Below the pieces are notes generated by a model that saw only the letters and a list, made by a program, of their open reading frames with translations, was not told the origin of the DNA and ran no database searches. The position numbers were made by a program, and so were the translations under genes. A stretch of 64,000 nt of DNA, taken from NCBI GenBank assembly GCA_028285035.1, contig JANQQF010000104.1, positions 1-64,000 of the forward strand. Reading direction: 5' to 3'. The DNA comes from Phycisphaerae bacterium (GTDB lineage: Bacteria; Chloroflexota; Anaerolineae; 4572-78; J111). This document shows, one piece after another, positions 49,135 to 57,653 of this stretch. Numbering within the stretch: the stretch's first letter is position 1; each line of letters begins with the position of its first letter.

Positions 49135-50076
49135 ATGACACAATTTGAACACGCTTCAATTTTAGGGGCCGGAGTCATTGGCTCCAGTTGGGCGGCCCTG
49201 TTTTTAGCAGCTGGCTTAAAGGTCGAGATATTTGATCCAGTTGAGGGCGCTGAGCAGAAGGTCCGCGAATACATTGAGATGGCTTGGCCGACATTGGAAA
49301 CATTGGGGATGACCAGCAATGGTGATCCGGAAAACATTAACTTCCATAGTGATGCAGTTTCTGCGGTACGTGATACTCAATTCACCCAGGAATGTGTTCC
49401 TGAACGCCTTGATCTCAAGCTAAAGCTGTTTGGTGAAATCGAGCCACATCTTGCCCCCGAGGCGATTGTCGCCTCATCCGCCTCGGGCTTGATGGTTAGC
49501 GAAATGCAACAAGGTTGGAAAGACCCGTCCCGCTTTTTGCTGGGGCATCCTTTCAACCCACCTCATCTAATCCCATTGGTTGAGTTGTTGGCCAACGAAA
49601 AAACTGCCGATGGCGTTCTCGAAGCGGCGGAGGCGTTTTATGCACAAGTGGGGAAAGTGACGATTCGAGTCAAGCGGGAAGTACCTGCCCACGTCGCCAA
49701 TCGGCTTCAGGCTGCGCTCTGGCGTGAGGCGATTTATCTTGTGCAGAGTGGGGTGGCTTCTGTCGAGGATGTAGACAAAGCCATCTGGGCTGGACCGGGC
49801 TTGCGTTGGGCCGCGATGGGGCCGCATCAACTCTTTCACCTTGGGGCAGGTCCAGGTGGAATGCTTGAATTCTGCAATCGTTATGCAGACAGTTTCCATC
49901 GCTGGTGGGCTGATTTGGGTGAGGTTGAGTTAACACCAGAGTTGGCTGAAATCTTGCATGACGGCGTTCAGGCTGAAGCGAATGGGCAAGATGTTAAAAG
50001 TGCGGCCGCTCAACGGGATGCCTTGATTGTCAGTATGCTACGAAGCACGGCAGAGTTGCGAAATGAGGATAAGTAG
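49135..50076 (+). CDS. 3-hydroxyacyl-CoA dehydrogenase-like protein, carnitine-dehydrogenase type
   Basis: A 313-residue dehydrogenase with the NAD motif Ile-Leu-Gly-Ala-Gly-Val-Ile-Gly-Ser-Ser near residue 10. The 3-hydroxyacyl-CoA dehydrogenase segments Gly-His-Pro-Phe-Asn-Pro-Pro near 137 and Glu-Val-Pro-Ala-His-Val-Ala-Asn-Arg near 180 are present. Among these enzymes the sequence is closest in style to L-carnitine dehydrogenase and L-gulonate dehydrogenase. Carnitine dehydrogenase would fit with the CdhR-like regulator and the other genes. It starts 15 bp after the aldehyde dehydrogenase gene. A bidirectional terminator follows it. Confidence 0.86.
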   Translation: MTQFEHASILGAGVIGSSWAALFLAAGLKVEIFDPVEGAEQKVREYIEMAWPTLETLGMTSNGDPENINFHSDAVSAVRDTQFTQECVPERLDLKLKLFGEIEPHLAPEAIVASSASGLMVSEMQQGWKDPSRFLLGHPFNPPHLIPLVELLANEKTADGVLEAAEAFYAQVGKVTIRVKREVPAHVANRLQAALWREAIYLVQSGVASVEDVDKAIWAGPGLRWAAMGPHQLFHLGAGPGGMLEFCNRYADSFHRWWADLGEVELTPELAEILHDGVQAEANGQDVKSAAAQRDALIVSMLRSTAELRNEDK

Positions 50077-50084
50077 GAAAAATT

Positions 50085-50135
50085 CATAGGTTCAGGGAGA
50101 AGTTAGAAGATGTTCAACTTCTCCCTGAACCTATG
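50085..50135. terminator. Bidirectional terminator with 20-bp perfect stem
   Basis: The arm CATAGGTTCAGGGAGAAGTT is exactly repeated in inverse, with an 11-nt loop. It lies between the convergent dehydrogenase and ThDP-enzyme genes. Confidence 0.75.
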
Positions 50136-50139
50136 ATAG

Positions 50140-51747
50140 TTACATCAACCAAGCTGAATTCTCGTGAACATTAATCAGCGTTGGCTTATCGGCTTGCAAC
50201 GCCTCTTCTACAACGGCCTCAAATTCGGCTAGACTATTGGGGCGCACGCCATAACCACCAAATGCTTTGGCCATTGCGACAAAATCGGGATTGTGATAAT
50301 TAACCCCAATTTGTGGCATTCCCCGCGAGTCCATCCCATCGCGGATTTGGCCCAGACCGCCATTTTCCCATAGCACAATCGGGAGAGATAGACCAAGTTC
50401 GACGGCGGTCGCCAATTCCTGAACTGTAAACATAAAGCCACCATCGCCAGCTAATACAATCATCGGTTGGTCGGGGTGAGCCAGCTTGGCTCCAACGGCC
50501 ATCGGCAAGCCACAGCCAAGAGTGCAGTAGCCCGCTGGGTAGTGCCACAAACGGGGCTGGGTGACGGGCAAGGCAAACGACCCCGTGTAAACAAGTTGGG
50601 CGATATCCCCCATAACCACTGTCTCAGCAGGTAGTACCTTGCGTAGAGAATCCAACGTTTTTAGATGTTGCTTTTCAGCGACAGACAATTCACTCATCAC
50701 CTGCTCGTTGGTTGCTCCAACCGCCTCCTTAGCCTGACTCCCTGCCTTGCTGATCCCTTTCGATCGTAAATTGGCCAAGATCGCTTGGGCAGTTAATCCT
50801 GCATCTGCGATGATGCCAATGTGTGCTGGATAAAGATCGTTAATTTTTGCAGAGTCAATGTCTATACGAATAATTTTGCCATTCAAGTTCAATCGTTCCA
50901 CAAAGCTATCCGTTTCAGATAACTCAGTGCCAATCGCCAAAATGACATCAGCTTGAGACATATAGCTCTGGGTCGGCCCTCGCCAGATACTCCCACCTAA
51001 ACTCAACGAATGCCCATCAGGCACAATCCCCTTGCCCGCATTACTGGCAATCACTCCCGCCTGCAATCGTTCGGCGATTTCGGTCAGGCTGTCACGTGCC
51101 CCAATCGCCCCACCACCAACATAAATTGCAGGGCGTTGTGCTTCGGCAAGCAAAGCCACCGCCGCCTCCACGTCTGCTGGATTGGGTAGTGGGCGTGAAG
51201 GCGGGCGACGCGGTGACCAGTCTTCATTCGTGGTCATCGCCAAAACGTCGGTTGGGATAGAAATATGCACCGGGCGAGGCCGACCCGACTCAAAAATAGT
51301 ATAGGCTTGCCCAATCAATTCGGGTAAATCTTCGGGAGTTAGCGCGGTTGCACTGAGGGCCGTCAACGGTGAGGTGACCGCCTGTTGGTCCGTTACCTCG
51401 TGCAAACAGCCCCATCCTTTGCCTAAGGAGTAGCTGGGGGTGACGCTGGAGATGACCAGCATCGGAATCGAGTCGGCATAGGCCTGCCCCATTGGCGTGG
51501 CGGCGTTGGTGACACCAGGACCGGAAATCAGGGTACACACCCCTGGCTTTCCACTCACCCGAGCGTAACCATCAGCCATAAATCCAGCACCCTGTTCATT
51601 CCGAACGCCAACATGACGAATATTACTCTTAGCAATGCCTTGATACAGGGTCAGGGTGTGTTCCCCTGGCATCCCAAAGACAGTATCAACGCCATACTCT
51701 TCCAACAACTTCATGAGTGCTTCACCGCACGTCATTTTTTCAGACAT
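50140..51747 (-). CDS. Thiamine-diphosphate-dependent enzyme (acetolactate synthase-like)
   Basis: A 535-residue ThDP enzyme. The N-terminal Phe-Gly-Met-Pro-Gly-Glu-His near residue 24, with catalytic Glu in Val-Arg-Asn-Glu-Gln-Gly near 48, and the ThDP motif Gly-Asp-Gly-Gly-Phe-Met-Phe near 430 with Glu-Asn-Gly-Gly at its end, are present. It has the three-domain layout of acetohydroxyacid synthase but stands without a small subunit. It also resembles 5-guanidino-2-oxopentanoate decarboxylase (AruI). The exact 2-oxo acid is unknown. It has its own promoter direction, away from the GNAT gene on the same strand. Confidence 0.85.
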   Translation of the reverse strand: MSEKMTCGEALMKLLEEYGVDTVFGMPGEHTLTLYQGIAKSNIRHVGVRNEQGAGFMADGYARVSGKPGVCTLISGPGVTNAATPMGQAYADSIPMLVISSVTPSYSLGKGWGCLHEVTDQQAVTSPLTALSATALTPEDLPELIGQAYTIFESGRPRPVHISIPTDVLAMTTNEDWSPRRPPSRPLPNPADVEAAVALLAEAQRPAIYVGGGAIGARDSLTEIAERLQAGVIASNAGKGIVPDGHSLSLGGSIWRGPTQSYMSQADVILAIGTELSETDSFVERLNLNGKIIRIDIDSAKINDLYPAHIGIIADAGLTAQAILANLRSKGISKAGSQAKEAVGATNEQVMSELSVAEKQHLKTLDSLRKVLPAETVVMGDIAQLVYTGSFALPVTQPRLWHYPAGYCTLGCGLPMAVGAKLAHPDQPMIVLAGDGGFMFTVQELATAVELGLSLPIVLWENGGLGQIRDGMDSRGMPQIGVNYHNPDFVAMAKAFGGYGVRPNSLAEFEAVVEEALQADKPTLINVHENSAWLM

Positions 51748-51790
51748 CGTTGCTCCTTAAAAATGGTATTTAATAGGTATTGACTTGGTC

Positions 51791-51820
51791 AGGAATCCAA
51801 AAGTGCACTTTTGGATTCCT
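51791..51820 (-). terminator. Perfect 30-bp palindrome between the GNAT and ThDP genes
   Basis: AGGAATCCAAAAGTG and its exact complement are adjacent with no spacer. On the minus strand it follows the GNAT gene by 21 bp. It shares the CAAAAGTGCA core with the GGAGTCC stem-loops. Confidence 0.6.
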
Positions 51821-51841
51821 AGCTTTGTTCGAGATTTTGTA

Positions 51842-52555
51842 TTAAAACTGATTTAACACACGCAAGGACTGAAGCTGCTGCCCGTTCTTGTCAAAATTTT
51901 CAGGGGCCAGCCAGATTTCAAAATTGGCTCGAATGCGAGGCCACTCGGTGTCGATGATAGAAAACCAGGCGGTGTCTCGATTGCGACCTTTGACAATCAA
52001 ATGGTTGTAGAAAATTCCCTCAAAGGAGAAGCCAAGCCGAGCCGCCGCGCTTCGGGAAGGCTCATTCATCGCGTCACACTTCCATTCCAGTCGGCGATAG
52101 CTCAAATCATCAAGGGCATGGGTCATTAGCAAAAAGAGTGCCTCGGTACTTTGCGCTGTATTTTGTAGCATCGGGGTAAACCAAATATGACCGATTTCAA
52201 TCGAGCCGTGAAGTGGGCTAATGTTGAGGTAGCTGACCACACCTCCTGCTTTCCCGCTAGCCTTATCTTGAACCGCATAAAAAATCGGATCGGCCAGAGC
52301 GGCATTCCCTCGCATCCATTTTGAGAACTCGACCACATCCGCAAAGGGGCCATAAGGCAAGTAATCCCATAAATTGGCTGCCCGATCATCGTCATGAGAC
52401 AGAGTAAACAGGTCCTCAGCATGCAACTGAGGATTAAGGGGTTCAAGCTGGACTCTATTTCCAATAAGGGTTGTTCGGGCTGGAATAAATCCAGAAGGCA
52501 GTTTATCAACTGACGCGACCGAAATTGGTCGTCGTTCAGGTAGCTGCTGCGACAT
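51842..52555 (-). CDS. GNAT-family N-acetyltransferase
   Basis: A 237-residue acetyltransferase of the RimJ/RimL branch. The substrate part has Arg-Val-Gln-Leu-Glu-Pro-Leu near residue 34, and the late Gly-His-Ile-Trp-Phe-Thr-Pro and Asn-Glu-Pro-Ser-Arg-Ser-Ala-Ala-Ala-Arg-Leu-Gly-Phe segments near residues 125 and 168 are the acetyl-CoA and alpha-4 regions. The N-terminus is extended by about 25 residues. The target is unknown. It is transcribed toward the ThDP enzyme gene, with a palindrome between them. Confidence 0.85.
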   Translation of the reverse strand: MSQQLPERRPISVASVDKLPSGFIPARTTLIGNRVQLEPLNPQLHAEDLFTLSHDDDRAANLWDYLPYGPFADVVEFSKWMRGNAALADPIFYAVQDKASGKAGGVVSYLNISPLHGSIEIGHIWFTPMLQNTAQSTEALFLLMTHALDDLSYRRLEWKCDAMNEPSRSAAARLGFSFEGIFYNHLIVKGRNRDTAWFSIIDTEWPRIRANFEIWLAPENFDKNGQQLQSLRVLNQF

Positions 52556-52656
52556 TTATATCTCCTTCGTATCAGGTGGTTAGTTAGGTTGTATTTTATT
52601 ACAAAAAACAATTTTTTGTAACAGAGTAAGAGTCAACGTGATATATCAAAATTTTA

Positions 52657-52686
52657 TTGGACAGTGGTATTCGAAGTTAGTATAAT
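52657..52686 (+). promoter_or_regulatory. Promoter of the STAND ATPase gene
   Basis: TTGGAC (52657-52662) and a perfect TATAAT (52681-52686) are 18 bp apart. The 248-bp gap contains nothing else clear. The leader would be about 110 nt. Confidence 0.6.
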
Positions 52687-52803
52687 GGATGATAAAATAT
52701 TTGCTGGAGTCCCATCCCCAAATTTGACCTCATTATTCCTTAAAAAAATCACAGAAATAGATTATCTTGAGGCAATACTTGGCAATCATGACAGGCAAGC
52801 CTG

Positions 52804-55800
52804 ATGAACGACGGTAATTTGGTAATTATTCGTGAACTGATTGATGCTGCATTCAACATGAGTGAACTCAATCAGTTCGTTTCTATTCATTTTAAGGATG
52901 TCTATGCCCGCTATGTGGAGACTGATCGCAAGGATGTACGAATCTCTCGATTGGTCGAAATGGCTGATCGGCGAGGGGCAATCGCCTACTTGGTTGACTT
53001 AATTGCAGTCGAGAATCCCGGTAAGTTTGCGGAATTTGTAGATAGACTGACCAAGCAAGTAACAAAGCAACCCGATGAGCCGACTGCCAGGGAGCCCTTC
53101 AAGGGGTTAAATTACTTTGATGTTGATGACACAGATCTTTTCTTTGGCCGAGAGCAACTAACCGCTAAGCTGGTTGCTCAACTACAGAAGCAGCGCTTTC
53201 TAGCCGTGATAGGGGCATCAGGTGCTGGAAAATCTTCTGTGGTGCGGGCTGGGGTAGTCCCCGCTTTACAAAGAGGAGCGACTCTTGCCGATGACAATGA
53301 GCTACCCGAAGGAAGCGGACCTCCTAAAGGGAGCGGGCCTCCCGAAGGCAGTCAGCATTGGCCCATACATATCATTACCCCCACCAGCCAACCCATTGAG
53401 TCGCTCGCCATTAGTTTAACCCGGAATGTTGAATCGATGACGGCGACCTCAACCTTGATGAAGGATTTGGTCGAGGACGCCCTGAGTCTCCACCTTTACA
53501 CGCGCCGCCTATTGAATAATAGCCCAGCCCAAAGCCTACTTCTCATCATTGATCAATTCGAAGAACTCTTTACTCAATGTGAAGATGAAAAGTTTCGCAA
53601 AGCTTTTGTTGATAACCTCATGACTGCGATCCACGAACCAGATGGCCCCTTACGAGTAATCGTCACTCTGCGGGCTGACTTCTATCATCATTGCGCCCAA
53701 TATGACCAGTTGCGGGAAGCCTTAGCCAAACAACAAGAATTTATTGGAAAAATGAGTGAAGACGAACTTCGTCAATCAATTGTGGCGCCAGCGGAGGCAA
53801 ATAACTGGCATTTTCAAGCGGGTTTAGTTGATTTATTTCTACGCGAAGTTGGAAATGAGCCCGGTGCTTTACCCCTACTATCTCACGCCCTATTAGAAAC
53901 CTGGAAACGTCGTGAAGGTCGAGTTATGACCTTAGCTGGATATGAAGACGCAGGTGGTATCCACGGGGCCATCGCCAAAACTGCCGACACTACATTTCTA
54001 AAACTTGAGCCAGATCAACAAATGATTGCGAAAAGCATCTTCATCCGACTCACCGAATTGGGTGAAGGTATCGCAGATACTCGGCGGCGTGCGGCTCGGG
54101 CAGAATTTCAATTCAGCGATATGAACACAGCCCAAATCGAAACAGTCATCCAAGTTCTGGCTGATGCTCGTTTGGTGACTACCCGTGAACAAGAGGTAGA
54201 GGTTTCTCATGAGGCGCTCATTCAGGAGTGGCCACGTTTGAGGCGGTGGTTGGATGCGAACCGAGATGGCTTACGGGCACATCGTCGACTAACCGACGCA
54301 AGCCAAGAGTGGTTAGCCCAGGATAAAGATCCAGCGTATCTTTATCGAGGTAGCCGCCTGGAAGAGACGGAAAAATGGGCTAGCAGTGATGATGTTCAAT
54401 TGAGCGATTTGGAGGCCTTATTTCTTCAAGCGGGGATAGCTGAACGGGAACGGCTACAACTCGAGGTCAAGGAGCAACAGAACCGGGAAGAGAAAGCACG
54501 TCAGCGAGAGTTAGAGCAACAGCGAGCTTTGGCTAATGAGCAACAACAACGCGCTGAGGAGCAAGCTCAGGCGGCTAAACGTCAAACGCTCTTAAGCCGA
54601 ATTGCATTTGGCGTAGGCGGGGTAGCCTTAATCTTGGCTGTCGTAGCGGTCGTATTTGCGATACGATCAAATACAAATGCCTTGCGAGCCGAAGAAGAAG
54701 CTCATAAAGCGACATCACGTGGGTTAGCCGTGGCTTCAGATGCCCAATTAGATCAAGATCAAGATTTAGCGCTAGCCTTAGCGATGTATGCGACCGCTGA
54801 GGCACATACCAAAGAAGCCGAAAATGCCCTTCGCGAAGGGTTACGTCGATTAAAGCTTGATTTTACCTTCGTTGGTCACACCGGTGAAGTTTTAGATGTG
54901 GCTTTTACATCAGATGGAACATTACTGATCACAGCGGGGAGTGATGGGGTTATCAAGGTTTGGGATGTCCAAACAGGTGAAGAGGCATTTAGTTTAACAA
55001 AACACACTGGGGCAGTTCAAGGCATCACAGTCGATCCAGAAGGAACAGTTTTGGCTTCAGCCAGTGCGGACAACACCGTAAGAATTTGGGATGTTCGATC
55101 GGGTCAAGAACTGGCTGTAATCACAGGACACTCTGATGCCGTTTTAGATGTTACATTTAACCACGATGGGACGTTACTCGGAACAGCCAGCCAGGATAAC
55201 ACAATAAAAGTATGGGATGTCGCCTCTTCTCAAGAAGTATTTATGATTAACAATTCAGTACGAGCCCGTAGTCTTGATTTCTCCGCCAATGAGGCTCATT
55301 TGGCGACAGCTTGGGATGATGGCACGGTCCAGATTTGGGACATTATGTCGCAAAGCAAAATTGCAGAGCTATCTGGCCATGAGAAAGCCATCAATCATAT
55401 CGAATATAGTGATGACCAAAAGCTTCTGGTCACCGTCAGTGATGATGAAAACACAATCATATGGGATGCTATTTCGGGAGAAGAAATAGAAACTTTGGAA
55501 GATGAGGGGTTTGTCTATGGGGCTAAATTTTATGATCCTACTGGAAAATATTTAGCGACATCTAATGCAAATGGCTCTGTTAAGTTTTGGCACTTGGATG
55601 TTAACGCCGATAAGGTCCAAGAAAAGTTCAAATTCTCAAATGACATTGACACAGAAAACAACTGGATAAATCGTATTGAGTTCAGTCCAGATGGGGCTAG
55701 GATCGCTGTATCCAGCAAAGACGGCATTGTGAAGTTGTGGTCAATCTTTGGTGATATCCCAATGGTGTTGCGGGGGCATACAGATAGAGTAAGAGACGTT

Positions 55801-56736
55801 AAATTTAGTCCAGATGGACAGTATTTGGGAACGGCCAGTTGGGATAAAACTGCAAAATTATGGAACACACAGACGGGGCAAGCCCTATCATCCTTCGATG
55901 AGCATAGCAGTTTTGTGTTACACGTGGCCTTTCATCCCGATAGCTCACAAATAGCAACGACCAGTCACGACGCGGCAAGAGTATGGGATTTATCCAGCAA
56001 TGAAAAGCTATTTACGCTATCAAATCACCTTGGCAATGTTCATGATGTCACTTATAGTCCAGATGGGAAATTGCTTGTCACCACTGATTTAAGTGGGACT
56101 ATAAAAATATGGGATACAAACTCTGGTCAAGAAGTACGCTCCTTAGCCGCTCACGAGGTATTTGTATCTCGGGTATCTTTTAACCTTGATGGCACCTTGA
56201 TGGCAACGGCTAGTCACGACAACACCGCAAAGGTTTGGGACACAGCGACTTGGGGGACACTCAAAACACTTGAGGGACATACCGAGGGGGTCGAGAGTGC
56301 GGTCTTTAGTCCAGATGGGCGTTTTCTGGTTACGGCTGGTTTGGATAACACTGCCAAGCTATGGGATGCTTCATCAGGGGACCAACTGCTTACCTTTATT
56401 GGCCATAGTCAAGACATTGGAGATGTTGTGTTTAGCCCAAATGGAATACACATAGCCACGGCAAGTGAAGACAAAACAGCAAGAGTCTGGGACATAACGA
56501 CAGGCGAGGAGTTACTCATATTCAATCATTTTGATGGGGTTAATGAATTAGCATTTAGCCCAGATGGCGCACGTTTAGCCGTAGCTAGTCATGATGGCTT
56601 AGTATTTATCCATACAGTGAATATCAATGAATTATTAAGTTTGGGAGCAAGACGTCTTAATCGACCGCTGCTCTCAAATGAATGCCAAAAATTTCTACGA
56701 CAAAGCAATTGTCCACCCTTATCAATTGTAAACTAA
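52804..56736 (+). CDS. EAD1-like/nSTAND ATPase with transmembrane helix and WD40 repeats
   Basis: A 1310-residue signal-transduction ATPase. Residues 1-85 resemble effector-associated domain 1 (EAD1), ending in Glu-Asn-Pro-Gly-Lys-Phe. The nSTAND domain starts with Phe-Phe-Gly-Arg-Glu near 115, Walker A Gly-Ala-Ser-Gly-Ala-Gly-Lys-Ser-Ser near 138 and Walker B Leu-Leu-Ile-Ile-Asp-Gln-Phe-Glu-Glu near 247. Residues 545-598 are coiled coil, 600-622 a membrane helix, and 685-1290 WD40 repeats (about 14). The WD40 part probably senses a ligand and the EAD recruits an effector, as in bacterial conflict systems. No effector gene with a matching EAD is adjacent. An 18-bp triple repeat adds a Pro/Glu/Gly/Ser stretch near 168. 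Confidence 0.88.
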   Translation: MNDGNLVIIRELIDAAFNMSELNQFVSIHFKDVYARYVETDRKDVRISRLVEMADRRGAIAYLVDLIAVENPGKFAEFVDRLTKQVTKQPDEPTAREPFKGLNYFDVDDTDLFFGREQLTAKLVAQLQKQRFLAVIGASGAGKSSVVRAGVVPALQRGATLADDNELPEGSGPPKGSGPPEGSQHWPIHIITPTSQPIESLAISLTRNVESMTATSTLMKDLVEDALSLHLYTRRLLNNSPAQSLLLIIDQFEELFTQCEDEKFRKAFVDNLMTAIHEPDGPLRVIVTLRADFYHHCAQYDQLREALAKQQEFIGKMSEDELRQSIVAPAEANNWHFQAGLVDLFLREVGNEPGALPLLSHALLETWKRREGRVMTLAGYEDAGGIHGAIAKTADTTFLKLEPDQQMIAKSIFIRLTELGEGIADTRRRAARAEFQFSDMNTAQIETVIQVLADARLVTTREQEVEVSHEALIQEWPRLRRWLDANRDGLRAHRRLTDASQEWLAQDKDPAYLYRGSRLEETEKWASSDDVQLSDLEALFLQAGIAERERLQLEVKEQQNREEKARQRELEQQRALANEQQQRAEEQAQAAKRQTLLSRIAFGVGGVALILAVVAVVFAIRSNTNALRAEEEAHKATSRGLAVASDAQLDQDQDLALALAMYATAEAHTKEAENALREGLRRLKLDFTFVGHTGEVLDVAFTSDGTLLITAGSDGVIKVWDVQTGEEAFSLTKHTGAVQGITVDPEGTVLASASADNTVRIWDVRSGQELAVITGHSDAVLDVTFNHDGTLLGTASQDNTIKVWDVASSQEVFMINNSVRARSLDFSANEAHLATAWDDGTVQIWDIMSQSKIAELSGHEKAINHIEYSDDQKLLVTVSDDENTIIWDAISGEEIETLEDEGFVYGAKFYDPTGKYLATSNANGSVKFWHLDVNADKVQEKFKFSNDIDTENNWINRIEFSPDGARIAVSSKDGIVKLWSIFGDIPMVLRGHTDRVRDVKFSPDGQYLGTASWDKTAKLWNTQTGQALSSFDEHSSFVLHVAFHPDSSQIATTSHDAARVWDLSSNEKLFTLSNHLGNVHDVTYSPDGKLLVTTDLSGTIKIWDTNSGQEVRSLAAHEVFVSRVSFNLDGTLMATASHDNTAKVWDTATWGTLKTLEGHTEGVESAVFSPDGRFLVTAGLDNTAKLWDASSGDQLLTFIGHSQDIGDVVFSPNGIHIATASEDKTARVWDITTGEELLIFNHFDGVNELAFSPDGARLAVASHDGLVFIHTVNINELLSLGARRLNRPLLSNECQKFLRQSNCPPLSIVN
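53301..53354 (+). repeat. 18-bp tandem repeat inside the STAND gene
   Basis: Three copies of about 18 bp (CCCGAAGGAAGCGGACCT and variants) encode Pro-Glu/Lys-Gly-Ser-Gly-Pro units in a loop of the nSTAND domain. Copy number may vary between strains. Confidence 0.7.
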
Positions 56737-56775
56737 GACAAAATTTTTGATAGAATTTTAGAAAGGATGGGAACG

Positions 56776-57480
56776 ATGAAATTTTTTCTGCGTATCACAA
56801 ACACTCTCTTATTGGTAACAACGATAATACTATCAACAAATTTACGCACGGTAGAAGCACAAGAAAATACAGTAGAATGTGCTGTTGATGTTGTCGTTCA
56901 AGCAGATGATTGGTTATCAAAAATATCGGATAAATTTTTCGGGAATGTGCTGGGCTTTTTAGTGATTGTAGAAGCGACTAATTCTATAGCGCTGAATGAC
57001 AGCAGTTACACGGTCATTAATAATCCCAATGTTATTGAGCCTGGCTGGAAGTTATGTATTCCCAATTTTACAGATGCCTCTGCCAATGTTAACACCGTTA
57101 CAGCCCCAGAGTTAGTTGAAGTTCCAGCCCCCGTATCAGTTGAACATAACGGATTACAATTCATTTGGGAATGGCAGGGGGATGAAGGTCTTATCAATGG
57201 AAATTGGTACTTTGATATAAAAGTTTACAGATCAGCTCAGGATAATGAGCCATATGATACGCTTGTAGCCGCTCCAGATCAAACAGAATTTTTTAACAAC
57301 AAGTGGTATTCTGACCTAACCACAAATGTGCCAGGATGTTCATACTGGGCAGTCCAAATTGCAAAACAAGATGAATTTGGTGAATTTACAGAACATATCT
57401 CAAGTGAGAGCGAAAGGTTAAAAATAGGTTCCTGCCAAGGAAAAGGGTCACCCTTTAGCAGCCCAGTCCCATCACCTTAG
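56776..57480 (+). CDS. Secreted LysM-domain protein
   Basis: A 234-residue exported protein. The start ATG 56776 has GGATGGG before it. Signal peptide to about residue 29, then a LysM-like module (Val-Gln-Ala-Asp-Asp-Trp-Leu-Ser-Lys-Ile-Ser-Asp-Lys-Phe-Phe near 40, Pro-Gly-Trp-Lys-Leu-Cys-Ile-Pro near 90). The last 120 residues look like a fibronectin-type beta sandwich. LysM binds peptidoglycan or chitin. It follows the STAND ATPase by 39 bp, so they may be co-transcribed; such a pairing has also been seen in Chloroflexota. Confidence 0.78.
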   Translation: MKFFLRITNTLLLVTTIILSTNLRTVEAQENTVECAVDVVVQADDWLSKISDKFFGNVLGFLVIVEATNSIALNDSSYTVINNPNVIEPGWKLCIPNFTDASANVNTVTAPELVEVPAPVSVEHNGLQFIWEWQGDEGLINGNWYFDIKVYRSAQDNEPYDTLVAAPDQTEFFNNKWYSDLTTNVPGCSYWAVQIAKQDEFGEFTEHISSESERLKIGSCQGKGSPFSSPVPSP

Positions 57481-57510
57481 TCTAAAATCCTCATTTCAAG
57501 GGATAAATGT

Positions 57511-57581
57511 CGGTTGAGCTTGTCGAAACCAGACATCCCTTTCCTGAAACCGTTACTTTCAACAGGCTCAACGTAAGTCCT
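57511..57581. repeat. MITE-like inverted-repeat element, copy 2
   Basis: CGGTTGAGCTTGTCGAAA and TTTCAACAGGCTCAACG plus GTAAGTCCTA repeat the inner arms and one outer arm of the element at 41338-41450. Confidence 0.65.
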
Positions 57582-57591
57582 ACGGATAAAA

Positions 57592-57635
57592 AAACGCCCA
57601 CAAAAAGACACTAAGCTTGTCTAATGTGGGCGTTT
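57592..57635. terminator. Bidirectional terminator
   Basis: The arms AAACGCCCACA and TGTGGGCGTTT flank a 22-nt loop that contains a further small stem. It lies between the convergent LysM and AOR genes. Confidence 0.7.
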
Positions 57636-57653
57636 GATTTAATCAAAACAAAC

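Noticed and set aside
13144..51747. Assigning the aminotransferase (13.1 kb) and ThDP enzyme (50.1 kb) as AruH/AruI of the arginine transaminase pathway
   Set aside because: Each resembles the family only in general motifs and they are 36 kb apart. The evidence does not support a specific pathway.
52685..52804. A 39-codon open frame just before the STAND gene, with TGATG overlap
   Set aside because: Its ATG lies inside the perfect TATAAT of the promoter, so a transcript from that promoter would not contain the start. It has no ribosome-binding site.
53301..53354. Short tandem repeat as a CRISPR array
   Set aside because: The units are adjacent without spacers and encode an in-frame protein loop. 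No cas genes are present.
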